Notes under the pieces: generated by a model
Told to the model about the DNA's origin: nothing
What the model saw: only the letters and a program-made list of their open reading frames with translations
Databases searched by the model: none
Shown here: positions 1 through 12,616 of the stretch, one piece after another
Layout: the number at the start of each line of letters is the position of its first letter
How positions within the stretch are numbered: position 1 is the first letter of the stretch
Program-made: the position numbers and the translations under genes
Assembly (NCBI GenBank): GCA_026874595.1
Contig: CM049320.1
Location: 25,086,214 to 25,150,213 of the forward strand
From: Sipunculus nudus
Taxonomy: Eukaryota; Annelida; Sipuncula; Golfingiida; Sipunculidae
Direction: 5' to 3'
Length of the DNA: 64,000 nt

Positions 1-100
1 TCTATTCATACCTCTTTTCATATTAAATAGTAATTCAATTCTGTGTGAATAATTCTATATGTGAATTGGTTATCATTTTCTGGGAACGTTACATCATTAT

Positions 101-245
101 GCCCAGTTCGGCCGTGATGCCATGTTATTAGTTATAATATAAGGCCCAGTTAGGCAACGGGGCAACGTCTTTAGTAATAATACTCAGTTCGGCCATGGCG
201 CCACGTTTTTAGTTATGATATCCCGTGAGGCCGTGGGACCACGAT
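101..245. repeat. short imperfect tandem repeat, about 40-bp unit
   Basis: Three to four diverged units, each with a CAGTTCGGCC-like start followed by a GCCACG/GCAACG block and a TTAGTNATAATAT-like AT-rich stretch. No coding sense was found. Confidence 0.55.
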
Positions 246-361
246 ATTTATAAATGTAACACTGTATATTTCTTGCCATGTCGCATGCACCTTACAGTAA
301 TTATATTGTATGTATAAGTCCATATATTATACTTAAAGACTATGGCACGTCCTTCTATATA

Positions 362-794
362 CTGTGGTTGGCTTAATATTCGCGAGGCTGAAATTGCGCG
401 ATGTCTTCGCTTTGAACGTCTGCGATGGTTTCATTTTCGCGATCGCACAAGAAGATATATATTCTAAGCACAGCAGTATTTGTATTGATTTTCAATTTAG
501 AATGAAACCTACGATATCTCACTTATTTATAGTTCTTGTGAATACCGTGTGTTTTTTACAATAATTAATGCTTTTATGCATGGATCAGTTTTGATACCAT
601 GCACATTTAGTTTTGCTGATTAGGTTGTTTCCAGGTGTGTGATCACTTATCACCTGTTTGTGCAGAAGCATCATCCCCTTTTGTTAATCTTAGTTGACGG
701 GACATCTTATTCCCGAGGGTTTCACATTCGCGATTATTTCACATTCGCGAATATCGCGAAAATAAAACCCTTGCGAATAAAAAGACAACCACAG
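362..794. mobile_element. TIR MITE with TA target sites (Tc1/mariner-like)
   Basis: Left end CTGTGGTTG and right end CAACCACAG are inverted and each is flanked by TA. The inner flanks are also inverted (TATTCGCGAGG on the left, CCTTGCGAATA on the right). About 433 bp with no transposase, so it is non-autonomous. Short open frames inside it are chance. Related TTCGCGA-rich fragments occur near 6241-6335 and 34405-34480. Confidence 0.7.
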
Positions 795-894
795 TATGCT
801 ACTTTCAGAATAAAAGCCATGAACGTCCGCATCTACTGTCCCAGGTTTTGTTCATCCACGCACGTGTTTTTCTCATGTACCTCATGAGCCCCAT

Positions 895-1138
895 CACACT
901 TTTCACACACATATCAAATATATATCAATTAATTATAAGGTTTGAAAAAGGTACATGTTAATTCAAAACCATTTTAGATATAAATAATTATATTGTAATC
1001 TCGTAATTGGAACCAAAGTCTATAATTCTATTTATTAATAGATTTCTTTTGTAATATATAATAATTTCTCTAAATAATTGGGAGGGGGGGCTTCCCCCTT
1101 GCCCCTTATCCCCCTATATTGACGCCCCTGTTTCCACG
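895..1138. mobile_element. partial copy of poly-G MITE family (GGGGCGTCAAT ends)
   Basis: The right part shares the ACACATATCAAATATATATC block, a G-run and the terminal ATATTGACGCCCC with the element at 16978-17330. No left terminus is visible, so this copy is truncated. Confidence 0.5.
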
Positions 1139-2395
1139 AGCATGCGCACTTGATGGCGGAATTCCATCGCGTGGTCTAAGTAACAAACCAATGAATCCTA
1201 AAAACGTGACATATTTCTTGATATATGACTGAATGTGACTTTATTTGTCCGTTAACTTGATCCGTATATCGAGTGTCGGTTCTCGTCGTTTGGTGTCGCA
1301 ATTAGACCTTATGAATGGTTATTGCTGTTTTATTTTTATTACTCATACTATTATAATTATTATTTAAATTTATTTTATAATTATATTATTGCTGTTATTA
1401 TTATTATTATTATTATTATTATAATTATTGCTGAGCATTTCGAGAAATGACATGCTTGCTAATCGATTTATGTTAATTAAGATTACGAATTATTCTAAAG
1501 CTGATTATTCTAGAGCTACATAGAAAATAAAAGGAGGACAATCAAACTAAGAGAGAAAATAAAACTCCTTTGTCCTACTTATTTGGCATACAAGCACATG
1601 GTCACAAACGAGTACATGGGCTGAAACATAACCGCCGTTATAAATATATGAGTACCGGTATATGAATATACTGACGAACATACAACCAAATGTTGTTTAC
1701 AAGCAGAATTGTTGTTGCATTTGACCAGGTTTGAATTAATTCCAGCCCTTAAATCTACAGTCATAAAAGAAATTATTTGCCATAAATCTGTTACGGTATC
1801 AATACTGTCTGAAGCCCCTATACCTAAATTCAGTCAAAAGTGGTAAAGATTCAAAGTAGCCCCCATAAAGTTTACATTAATTTATACCTGGAACAGTGGT
1901 CTTTCTAATAGTATACATGTATTTTAATTTTCCACTCATTTTCACATGATTTACTTACATTTAGAAAAATATTTTAATACAATAATCTGCTTTTTAATGA
2001 CTTATATTTAACTACATGACAATATATAAAAAAAAATGTGTTTATCCTAGCTCTGTCATGATTCTATCTACCCTCAAACTGACATTTTAGGTTTTATTCA
2101 ACAATTGAAGAAAATTTAGGTTCAGATTTAAAATAATGTACAATTGATTGGGTCTAATATGAATTAGTGATTAGCACTTTTGAATTGAGTTTATATATAA
2201 AATGTTTCAAACAGTAATGCTACCTTAAGAAAACGTGATACATGTCGATTTCCAGGTATCAAGGTAAACTGATGTACACTGTTGCATACAAGAATCAAAT
2301 CCCATTTCAGTGCATGTCTGTTTTTTTTTATTCCCTGGACTTTGCTTTGCATAACGTCAGCATACCTCCCTCCACAGGTCTAGGTGAGCCATCTA
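1139..2395. other. AT-rich intergenic stretch, no gene seen
   Basis: Holds a (TTA)n-like microsatellite at about 1388-1425. Otherwise unique-looking AT-rich DNA with only short chance frames. Confidence 0.6.
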
Positions 2396-2804
2396 GGGGC
2401 GTCAATATGGTTAAGGATGGAGGTATAAATACCCCCCCCTCCCAATTTTTGACAAGAGGGGTGGTCAATGTAATCATCCCCACCCCCCCCCCCCCTCCCG
2501 CTATTCAGAGAAAAAAAAATATTTATGAATTGCACATGAAATATATTGATAATTAGAATTTGTCTTGTTTATGTTCAAATGTGTTCAATTTATTAGTTTT
2601 CTATGAAAATATATATCTAAGCCTGGTTTAGAATACTTTACACTAAAAACATGATACTTAATTTGCTAAAATCTTATACTTTATTTTAATATATTTAAAA
2701 TGTGTCATATGTACACATATATTTGCAATGTGTCCTACAGACGCTTTATATGTGTGTGTGTGCATACGAACCCCCCCCCCCCCAAAGGAAGATAAATTGA
2801 CGCC
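2396..2804. mobile_element. poly-G/C MITE, GGGGCGTCAAT family
   Basis: Begins GGGGCGTCAATATGG and ends AAATTGACGCC, an inverted terminal match. Contains several C-runs (about 2430-2500 and 2771-2783) and AT-rich DNA between them. No coding capacity. Confidence 0.55.
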
Positions 2805-3829
2805 AAAGGATCTATTCTAGTGTGAAATTTGTGCACCCACAACCATTTTGGTCTTTTTCTAATTTTGGCTCCCCTGAATATAAGGCACCCTCTGGATACA
2901 GCCCAGTCACCCCTCACCCTTCTTGTTGTAAATGCCTATTCCTATATGTTATTATTCATACTCACCGTCTGCCATTCTGTACTCAGATCTAACTGCTCTG
3001 TGGCTGTGATGGAGATGGTATGTACCTCTGCTGTAACCACTGCTAAAGTCGAAGCGTTTTCACGGTCTAATTCCGGTATAAAAATATGTCTCTAACAACT
3101 GCTGAACCACATAAGAGACACATATGTAGCATAAGCATTATAAAGCATATGTGTGAACATAAATGTGTCGCCTGTTGATTGAGCTGAGTGTTGTATATGT
3201 AAACGTACATAGATCTACACTGTGTTGTGTATAGTGACCACTGCATTGTGACAGGAAGACCATCGAATCCCCCCCCCCCCCCGCGCCACTGAATCTCAAT
3301 TTTCAGGTCACACTCTGTATGATTAAAATAAGGACACGATAACTGATAATAGTTCTAAGTATACTGTATATTTTTAATAAATAATAACATTTGTTCTTAT
3401 TTGTCACCTTTTCCTCGGCTGCTACACGTGTACGCCTCCGCCGCTCATAACAATTTTTGATCCGCGACTGTCACTAAGTGGCCAGAATGTTATTTGCATA
3501 ATATCGAACACCCAGTACCTAAAAACCTGGATATAGATTTTAATGTTATCTGTATTAATATTCAGGACCATATTCTGATAATGATGTAGAGTTTGAGTAT
3601 GATATGGTATGATTCTAGGCCTTGCTTGAAATACTTGTTTCCGATTCCAGACACGAAAAATCAGATATACATACATGTACATATATATAAACACACTATA
3701 CAGATTGCTTTTTAAAAATTGTAACTGCGATCATTTTAATTACGAACCGATATGTAGGTGCCCCGAGAGCAGCGTCAAGGTGAGAATCAATCCGCGTAGA
3801 GAGTTTTGTGATAAGGCCACGTTTAAAGC
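2805..3829. other. intergenic, no gene seen
   Basis: One C-run near 3270-3282. No recognisable domain in any frame and no convincing repeat. Confidence 0.5.
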
Positions 3830-5040
3830 AGACTAATTTTTTGCTTGCCGGAAATAAATTTTTGGCTTACCGGAAATCTCCGATTTCTGTTTGTCAGTTG
3901 TCCTCAAAACCGCCTGCTTGCTGGTTCTTGCGCCTCACATATAGCAACCTACAGGCCATAGTTTTGCTGGAATCCTTTTGAAACTGGTACATCTTATGTC
4001 TGACACTATTATCTCGAAATGGATTTTTCATTTCATGATTTGGCCGTTAGGGGGCGCTGCTCCCGATCCTCCGCAACATATTTTTTAGCCATATCTCCAA
4101 AACTATAAACCTCAATTACAAAAACTATAGTTTATTTTCTTCCTCTAGGACTTCTCGGTCAATGATGAGATCATCTTGCATCAATCTTGTGTCGCTTTGT
4201 CAGTATGTCTGTCTGTTTGTCAGTTGCCCTCAATCTCTCAAGTTTGCTGGTTCTTGCGTCTTACATGTAGCATTCTACAGGCCACAGTTTTGACGGAATC
4301 CTTTGGAAACTTGTACATCTTATGTCTTACTCTAATATCTCGAAACGGATTTTAATTTTTCTTATATGGTCGCTAGGGGGCATTGCACTCTACCCTCCCC
4401 AACATATCATTTTTTGGCTATGAACCTCAGTTACATAAACTATAGCTTATTTTCTTCCTCTTTCATCTGGTGTCAATCTTGTGTCACTTTGTCGGTATGT
4501 CTGTCTGTATGTCAGTTTTCCTCAAATTCCCTTGCTTGCTGGTTCTTCCATCTCACATATAGCATTCAACAGGCCAGAGATTTTGAGGAATCCGTTTGAA
4601 ACTAGGACATCTTATGTCATACACTAATATCACGAAACGCATTTGTCGTCTTCAGGATATGTCCGCTAGAGGGCGCTACAGTCGAAGCTCCCCAATATAT
4701 CATTATTTGGTAATACCTCCAATACTATGAACCTAAATTACATAAATTATAACTTATTTCTTCCTCTGAATCTTCTCTATAACCAGGTAAAGTCATCTGG
4801 TGTCAATCTTGTCACACATTGTCAGTATGTCTGTCTGTTTGTCTTTTGTTGTCAGCTATGTCTGCTTGCCTGTTCTTTTGTCTAATATGTCATCCTACGG
4901 GCCATATCTTCTCAGCAATGGCCCTGAGATTTATTCCATTGATAGAAAACCGACAATATGTTCTGCCTGTCCGTCTGTCTTTCACTTCGGCAAGCGCTCG
5001 ATCTCTGGTCGTCTAGTTTTTTTATTTTTTTTTTACGACG
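3830..5040 (+). repeat. satellite array, about 290-330-bp unit, four units
   Basis: The landmark CTTGCTGGTTCTTGCG, or close variants of it, recurs near 3921, 4247, 4539 and 4863. Each is preceded by a GTATGTCTGTCTGTTTGTC-like block and followed by a GGGGGCGCT-type block. Units are diverged. The same family lies in the opposite orientation at 20960-21960. Confidence 0.75.
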
Positions 5041-7273
5041 CACAATTCTCAAATTATGTTTGTTCATAGTATAGACAAACAAGTATTTTATTCATCAGTG
5101 ATGTATTTTAACCACTGGTTTCAGCAGTTCTTGTAAAGGCTACTTAAGTTACCCATTACAATATACACACATATTTTTATGCAAAATCCCAGGATTTTTA
5201 GATGAAAAGTAAAATGGAGAACCAAATTCCTGAGTAAATTATAGAAAATGTGAAAATGCTGTATTCACGGTTTGATCAATAAAAAAAGTTATTTTGTGCT
5301 TCGAGAAATTATACTTCGTAAGTAAATTTCTGTATGAATCGCAGGGCCATACCCTGCCGGGGGGGGGGGAAATGTTTGGAATAAATGAGGGAAAAGTGTC
5401 ATAAATGCTGTAAAACGTCATTTTTTCGCAATTTTTATTTTCAGAATCATAAATTATTTTATCTGCACTACGCGCAGTATTATCTATAAAAGTATTTTTA
5501 TTAAAACAAAATTAATTACGTCAATTCATATGTTTATAAATGTCTGCATAGCATATTAGTCGAACTTGGAACATATAGTGGTCATAGCAGCGGACTTCCT
5601 CCGTACTCTATATATAATAGATTTGTTGTAATAACATTTGCCATGCACCTTATGGATAAAAAATCATATATAAGTCTAGTGAAAGATGTGTGTTATTTTC
5701 TTGACATAGTAATCAGTTGAATTAACCCTAAATTCTATCGCCAGTGCTAATTAAAAGTTTTCACACCTTCCATTATTCAAGAAAGGAATCTATATACATT
5801 CCAAAGAAAGTGCCCTAGAATTCATTTTGACAATATAATTAAACAATTATATATATACAATGGCCCCCCTGTTTGGCCTTCTTGGGATTTATGTCACCGC
5901 ACGGCCCTGTATAGTGTTTGTAGCTTCATATTCGCGGGGTTAAATTATCGCGAGCATCACCTTTTCAGATTGTATCCATTATTGTATTAATAATTAAACT
6001 AGCGCGCAGAATCTGTTCAATCTGACAAAAAAATTGAGAACAAGGAAAGCTTAAGGAATGGAAATACTTGTTCATAACTAACAGAAAAATACAAACATTC
6101 CTGTACTTTTTATAATATTAATCTTTTGTTTACGGATAAGATAATTATATGTTCCTATATATAATATCAGTCTTTCAACTTCATGGATAACGTACATGTG
6201 ATGCCAGTGAGTGTGTAGTATAGGACTGTAAACCTATGTGGATTGGCATATTATTCACGGCGGTTTTATTTTCGCCATAATTTTCCTTTCGCGAAGATCG
6301 CGAATATGAAACCCTCGCAGCAAAAAGACAACACAGGATATAATCATATTTCACTACATTCGCACTAGTAAACGCATCGAGCAAACAATTTACATAACGA
6401 TTTATCTGTGCCTGTGGCAATAACAAAAATATAAGCTTCAATTTCACTTGATTACTAAAACAATGATCGAACAAGTTTAACTGAAACATGTCACCACCCT
6501 TTAGTACAAGAATTTTTTTATTATTAAATAATTTAAATAATTATTCGCAGAATAAATATTGCTCGAAGTTTTGCTATAGATGCATTTGTAGCAGTACATT
6601 AATACTGAATAATGGTAAAGACTTTCATGGAAGCGAGCCCGCTACGACACCAGAGGGCGCCACTGTTGTTTATCCATGTGTAGTTTTACGCTTCGGACCA
6701 GGGGCGAATTTTACCAGTGAAAAATAAATCTCTTAAATCTCTAATGACATGATTTAATTTTTTAAAATGTCAGGTTTGATAGACATGAATACGAAATGGT
6801 TCTTAAAGAGCGGAGGGGTAATGAGGCAGGCAGCTTTTGCGTGAGGATGAGGTCCACCGCATAGCAAAGCACGCTGACCGGTAGATTAAAATGGATGGGG
6901 AGATTACACCTGCATGGTTAAGTTTCAGTTTGTAAGTTTTCTCACGAAATAATAGTACTTATTGCAAGAGTCCCTTTTTAGACCATTCAAAGACATCATG
7001 GATAGAAAAAGTGAAAACAAAAGCGAAAAAAATGATAATTTCTTGATGACTGAGATTGATCGTTAACCTATTAAACTATGACGCAGCTAACCACTGCAAA
7101 AAGAAGATTCACTTGAAATTCTTCAATCTCTACCAGAAGTCACTTCGATACATGCGGCAGCGGAAGCAATCAATGAAAAGTCTTGCGTTTGAACTAGTCT
7201 GGTCCCTTCTCATATTAAATGTGACAAGAGCGGTGGTTTTGGACCCTTTGGTTAATATTCCCCCATATGCCTC
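5041..7273. other. intergenic, no gene seen
   Basis: A fragment related to the TTCGCGA-rich MITE lies at about 6241-6335. A G-run lies at 5361-5369. Open frames here are short and domain-free. The last part is probably the 3' UTR or flank of the minus-strand lectin gene; no clear polyadenylation signal was found on that strand. Confidence 0.5.
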
Positions 7274-7473
7274 TCAGATATAATCGAAGCTCCACAGCTG
7301 GTTGTTGCCGCCATGTAACTGATACGCACACAAGGGGGCACAGTCGTCAGAGTTACAGGCGGTGATGTCCAGAGCCTCGCATTGGTTGTTTCGGTTAACG
7401 ATCTTGTCCTCAAAAACCACCCACTGCTGTTGGTAGTTGCCCGGGTCGTACGGCTGTAGGCAGATGTCTCCAG
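7274..7473 (-). CDS. R-type lectin exon 4 (last)
   Basis: Acceptor TTTCTAG before 7473, 200 nt, TGA at 7276-7274. Paralogous to exon 2 (LQPYDPGNYQQQW versus IQPHEPGNPDQQW). Ends with LHGGNNQLW. Confidence 0.88.
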
Positions 7474-10400
7474 CTAGAAATAAAGAAAAATACAATGAAA
7501 TATATCTGATAAGACCGCCCTTGGGATGAAAAAAAGTGGTCTTAATTCACAGGTAGACAGGTCATTATAACAAATGGGAATGCGTTCATTTCACTGATGG
7601 GTGGTCTTATTAACCGGTGGTCTAAATTATTAGATAGATTGTATTACAGACTGGTTCCACTTTATTAATAATAAGAAAGAAAGGATTCGATTTTGCAATG
7701 AATTAAACTCACACATATCAATCATGCTGTATTTTGACTGGACCAAATACACATTTCCACATTAAAACCCTTTCGCATGTCACGCCATTTTCTCTGTGCA
7801 ATATAAATATCGTAAATGGATAAAGGAATTATAATGACGAGAGCCTTTATTTTCATTTAAATATGCAGAAATATATGATATATGTGATAGGGTTTACCAC
7901 TAGTTATAACAATGATGATATTCTAAAGTACCTAATTGTTTAAGAAGTAAAGTTTAGAGGGAGTTGAAAATCACTCCATTTTACGCCATAAACACCGTAA
8001 TATTACAAAAATACGTCCTTGCTTTAACGCAATTTGTCTGTTTGATGGGATGCAATTTAGAGTATAAAAGTTACACATAATCCAATCAGCAACTGGAATG
8101 TCAGTGATTGTCTTTAGTGAGATTGATGTGCAAAAATAAAAATACTTCTCTAGATATTCGAGAGATGTGAAAACTACAGTTTTCTTAATGCATTATAGCG
8201 GATTTATAAAGGAATTCAATTTCTTCACTTGTTGTACACAGGGCTCCCGCTTAAGGTTTAACTTATCCTTCAAAGGAAAAGAGAGCCTTCAAGAATTCTA
8301 CAGACTCTCAGTCAATTTAAAATATAAGACAAATGCATTTAAAAAAAATACAATTCCCTGATGGTTGACAAAGTCATTGGACAAGTGCGATAAAAAAATA
8401 ACATTGACTGCCGGTGACCAAGTAAAGTTAGATCGGGGAGATCCGGAGTCGCGAATTCGTATAATTTTTAATGAGTAAAAATTAAAAAAATATCAATTAA
8501 ACTAGTGAATGACACCCAACTGGTGATGAGGTCAAGCCTTGCGACAGCCTGCCACTAAGACGCCAATTTTTAATTAATTTAAGACGTTAGGTGACAGTAC
8601 AAGCAACAGGCTTCGGATCAATTCTAGTATAAGTAGATTTGCACGCCATTTCTAACAGTTCTTTTTTTTTATTTTCATCTGCTTGTCGAACTGTCAATTT
8701 CCCAGGGTAAGACAAAAAATCACGTTATTCTGTTGGACTACATAATAAATATTACTTTCATGGTTATACAGACCCTGGTTTTATTCGGAAAGGCTTTTCT
8801 CTCATTCCGTCATGACGGCTTGACAGCTGAAACTGTGAAAGCCGAAACTGCTGCAACATCAGTTCTCGCTGCCAGGGTAACCATCATAACATTTTAAAAA
8901 TATTTTTAACAATGTTCTTTCTTCATTGTTTAACAGATAAAACACGGACATATAAGCCTCTTATGTCAAATAATACCAATTAGCAAATATTTTGATCCGA
9001 CCCATGTAATGGGTGTTCTATTATGATTTGTATCATGACTAGCAGGCCCCTATAAGTTTACTTAAAATGACATGAATATCATGTCATCTTGGCTTGGTCA
9101 AGCTTAACTTTACCGTAAATAATAAAGAATTACTGTAAATACTTATTAAATTTGTAAACCAACTGATATATATACTCACACGATGCGTCCAGAGCGAAGT
9201 CATTTAGTTTGGAGCGAATGACTCCGCACATGTCCTCGTACCACAGCTGATTGTCATTTTCACCTTGTTTTGAGTACATGATGGCGCGTGTCCCCGCGTC
9301 AGGATTTCCTCCTTCAACATCCAGGACCTTGTCGTTCAAGTGACTCCGGATGAAGAAGTAGTTCGGCTCGCTGGGGATGGAATAATGTATCAATACACAA
9401 AAGGAAAAAAAAACACAATGAGAGTTATATTACAATAGGGTATTACATTTTTAGTGCCATATAGGCCGGGGCGTAGGCAGGGAAAGGGCTGCCGTGGGGA
9501 ATGGCGGAGCTGGGGGCGGGGTCTGCCACAGAGTGAATATATATATATATGAAATCTTTCATCTAGAAGTTCAATAAACTTGTAACATTTTAAGACTCAT
9601 GTAGAGAAAAAGTTATTAATCACTTTTTTGCTTGACTCATTATCTTCAGTTTCTTAGTTATCATGGGAAAATTTGAGAATTAAGTCAGCGAGATAGTTCA
9701 CTATCTATAGATAAGTTGTTACCTGAAGATGAAAGTGTACAGTAATGAAAATTGGCGTAAATATGAAAGATACTTTTATCTTTCAAAAATTACTTTCAGA
9801 CTATAAGATTAATGTTCTTGGCAGATATTGATATCTAGGAAGTTTTTCCTCAATATTACATGCAAAGTCGGACGGCGGCAAACCCCTGACTAAGCCCCTG
9901 ATAGGAAATACAGTCTCATATGTGAGTGCTGTACATTAAAGTGAAAAGAAGACAAGTACATTATAAAAATGACATATTAAGGGATTGAATGAAAAGGTTT
10001 GGACTAATTATAAAACCTGTAAGATCCTATATCACTAAATTGTTTGGTGTTGGCGGGCATGTTCGCTGTGCGTTGCCAATGTCATGGTATCCCTTCGAAG
10101 TTCGCAGGTTAGGGGTTCTACGATTAGAAGGGATAGGTAAATAGTTTTTTTGGCGTTTTTTGTCGAAATATGACGAAGATGTTCATATGAGATGGTCCTT
10201 GTATCCTCTTTTGTGAAGGTGCGGCTATAGGTATAATACAGAAAGCACAACTTGTACGCAATATAAAACTAGTCTATCAGGTTTATGAAGATTTCACGTT
10301 CTTATTTCATCCGGCAAAAGGTCCGATAAGCTTATTCAAGGGCGATGTTGAGTCCGTCCGTTTGGCCTTCCGTCCGTCGTCCTCCCACAGTTAAAAAATA

Positions 10401-12607
10401 TATATATATATATTTCTTAATATTATTTCTTGAAAGATTTTTTTTAATTAATAGGGCTAGCTGTGGCCTTTAAAACGTATACACAGAATTTTGAAATTCA
10501 TCAATAATGCAAATGAAGGTTTTTATTTTTGCAAAATCACAAAATATGCTTCCTTTCCTCTAGATTGATTTAAGTCAATCTGTTTTTTTCTGATGGGTTT
10601 GGAACCGCAGTTATCTTTTACACAAAATTTTCGACCAGCACGTGGAGCCTGTTGAGGAAGCTTTCTTTTATGTAATGTTCATTCCATGCTCCTAGTGGAA
10701 ATGGTGTAATTTTATGATGCGGGGGTACCGGATGTCCAATTAACACGTCGTTGACGTTATGGTTTACCATTAAACTTACATGTGTTCAGCATTCCAGTGT
10801 TGGTTATCCCCGCCATGATAATCCCAGGCACATACCCGAGCACCGGGTGCGCTGTTGCCGGCAGCAATATCGAGTACCCGATTCGGATCGTGCCCGTTCT
10901 GAATCCGGTTTCCAGAGAACACCCACTGCTGGTCCGGGTTTCCTGGCTCGTGTGGCTGAATCACCAAAGAGTCACCTGAAATATAGGTTTGGTTTTAGCA
11001 ATATAATGTTCAGTTCAATCATGGGCTCTGTTGTGGGGGTACAAGGGTAAGAAAATACGCATATTTAGAAGACTGAATTACATTGTTCATCCCGATTAAC
11101 ACTGATTTCAGGGTAATGCCGTCACCCACATAATTTATAGTTTCTTAGTATTTTCTTTAATACATTTCAATTGTCCGTCTCATATCATAAAAATCTATAA
11201 TATCATATTCCATTTGCCTACATTAAATTTACACTGTACTGTGGAATAATGGTAGGAAGGGGTAATTTTAGTCATATTCAAAACCTGAAAAAATGTGTCC
11301 TTAATGTCATAAAAGAAAATTATGAAATGGAAGCATTTCTCCTTTCTATAATTGGGTTGGTGTGGTGGGGAGAAGGTGGTTAGGTTCATATTTCGTGGGG
11401 GGGGGGGGGGGGTTATCCGTACTCCTTTGGATACTCTCCTCCAACATTTTTCTCAGCGGACAAGGCCCATGAATTCAATTATCATATATCTAAGTAATTT
11501 TTAAATAAAATAATGTATTATCCAGGTTTTGTGATTACCTGCAAGCAAATACAAATTTGAATCTGCATAGTCAAAGTATAATAAAAAGGGTGCAGCATTC
11601 CATAATGTTTCAACTGAGCTCCTTAAGCCAAGGGCAACTTTTTGTGTTATACATTGGATCCAAGGCTCATGATGTTAATCAATTTTATTTTTTAAATTAT
11701 TATAATAAGCTTTTGATGAAATTACACATGTAACAGTGTCTGTTATTTTTTGGGTCTTTTGGTTGTCTGTGGTTCTGATTAGCCGACTGCGAGTAAAAAC
11801 TCTAAAATGATTATTTAGATAGGAAGAACATTAAGCCAGTTAAATTTAAACGACTTGGCTGAATTAAGTCTTTTTTCTGTTATTTACAAAATCAATATAT
11901 CTTGTGACTAGTATAAGCAATATTGAGTCCCAGGTCTTTGTACTTTCGACTTGAATTAAAATCGTAGGCCTTTGTTTGGTATCTGTCGCGCATTCGCAAA
12001 ATCGGACCTCTGGTCACGCGGGCCTTTTTATTGTAAACAGACACACGTGGACTGTATTTACGAACACGCAAACCATAAAAATGTGTTAAATAGCCTAAAG
12101 TGAGGTACTGAGACCGTGTGCTATGTTCGTTTTTCCCTTTGTTTAGGATCTGTCGCGCATTCGCAAAATCGGACCCCTGGTCACGCGGGCCTTTTTATTG
12201 TAAACAGACAAACATGGACTGTATTTACTAACACGCAAAACCATAAAAATGTGTTAAACAGCTTAAAGTGAGGTACTGAGACCGTGTGCTTTGTTCGTTT
12301 TTGTCTGGAAACTGTTGTATAAAGCAAATGTGAACTGACAGTGTGCAAGAATAGGCATAATATTGCTCCTGATAATGTCTCTTTAACAGTCGCCATGGTT
12401 ACCTTCCACTTGCAGACAGTAATCGTTCACTTTGCTCCTGATGGTGCCGCTCCAAACGTCAACCCTCCACAGCTGATTGGTGGCGTCCTCTACCGGCTTC
12501 TGGTTCCATGTGATGACCCTTGCCCCCGGGTGTGATCCGCCCCCTTCGACGTCCAGCACCAGGCCGTTCAGTTCGCTCCGGATGAAGAAATATTTCCCAT
12601 GAGACAT
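7274..12607 (-). CDS. two-domain R-type (ricin B-like, beta-trefoil) lectin, four coding exons
   Basis: Joining 12607-12403, 10975-10780, 9370-9180 and 7473-7274 gives an uninterrupted 263-residue protein (792 nt with the stop). All introns are GT/AG, with phases 1, 2, 1. Each half of about 130 residues is one beta-trefoil with three QxW-type motifs: NQLW 44-47, DQQW 83-86 and NQHW 126-129, then NQLW 174-177, QQQW 212-215 and NQLW 255-258. Exon 1 resembles exon 3 and exon 2 resembles exon 4, so the gene arose by tandem duplication of a two-exon domain. The family binds sugars, usually Gal/GalNAc; ligand here is inferred only. No signal peptide, so it is cytosolic or non-classically exported, and there is no enzymatic A-chain-like part. 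The ATG at 12607 is the first in-frame after a good acceptor (TTTTCAG, exon from 12616), implying an upstream non-coding exon. The second domain is richer in Cys (182, 202, 229, 237, 242, 246). Confidence 0.88.
7474..9179 (-). other. R-type lectin intron 3
   Basis: 1.7 kb, AT-rich. A GGTGGTCTTATTAACCGG-containing segment near 7530-7630 looks like the end of an old Tc1/pogo-type MITE. No exon-like block was seen. Confidence 0.5.
9180..9370 (-). CDS. R-type lectin exon 3
   Basis: Acceptor CATCCCCAG before 9370, donor GTGAGT at 9179-9174, 191 nt. Paralogous to exon 1 (YFFIRSHLND versus YFFIRSELNG). Starts the second trefoil. Confidence 0.88.
9371..10779 (-). other. R-type lectin intron 2
   Basis: 1.4 kb. 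Short AT repeats near 9536-9550 and 10399-10411. No additional exon recognised. Confidence 0.5.
10780..10975 (-). CDS. R-type lectin exon 2
   Basis: Acceptor ATTTCAG before 10975, donor GTAAGT at 10779-10774, 196 nt. Codes residues 69-134 with DQQW and NQHW and completes the first trefoil. Confidence 0.88.
11976..12306. repeat. tandem duplication, 167-bp unit, two copies, in lectin intron 1
   Basis: The block starting ATCTGTCGCGCATTCGCAA at 11981 recurs at 12148 with few differences and ends near ACCGTGTGCTNTGTTCG in both copies. It lies inside intron 1 (10976-12402), which also has a long G-run at about 11397-11412. Confidence 0.85.
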
Positions 12608-12616
12608 TTTGATAAC
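12403..12616 (-). CDS. R-type lectin exon 1 (first coding exon)
   Basis: Acceptor TTTTCAG just before 12616, nine bases of 5' UTR, then the ATG at 12607-12605. Codes residues 1-68 plus one base. Donor GGTAACC at 12402-12401 in phase 1. Carries FFIRSELNG and NQLW. Confidence 0.85.

Noticed and set aside
364-887. Two open frames of 66 and 82 codons
   Set aside because: They lie within an inverted-repeat MITE (362-794) and its flank and show no domain or codon pattern of a gene.
7056-7283. 75-codon plus-strand frame with a hydrophobic stretch
   Set aside because: It overlaps the 3' end of lectin exon 4 antisense and has no homology that I recognise; chance frame.
10751-11050. Plus-strand frames over lectin exon 2
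   Set aside because: Antisense shadows of the exon, which has correct splice sites and QxW motifs on the minus strand.
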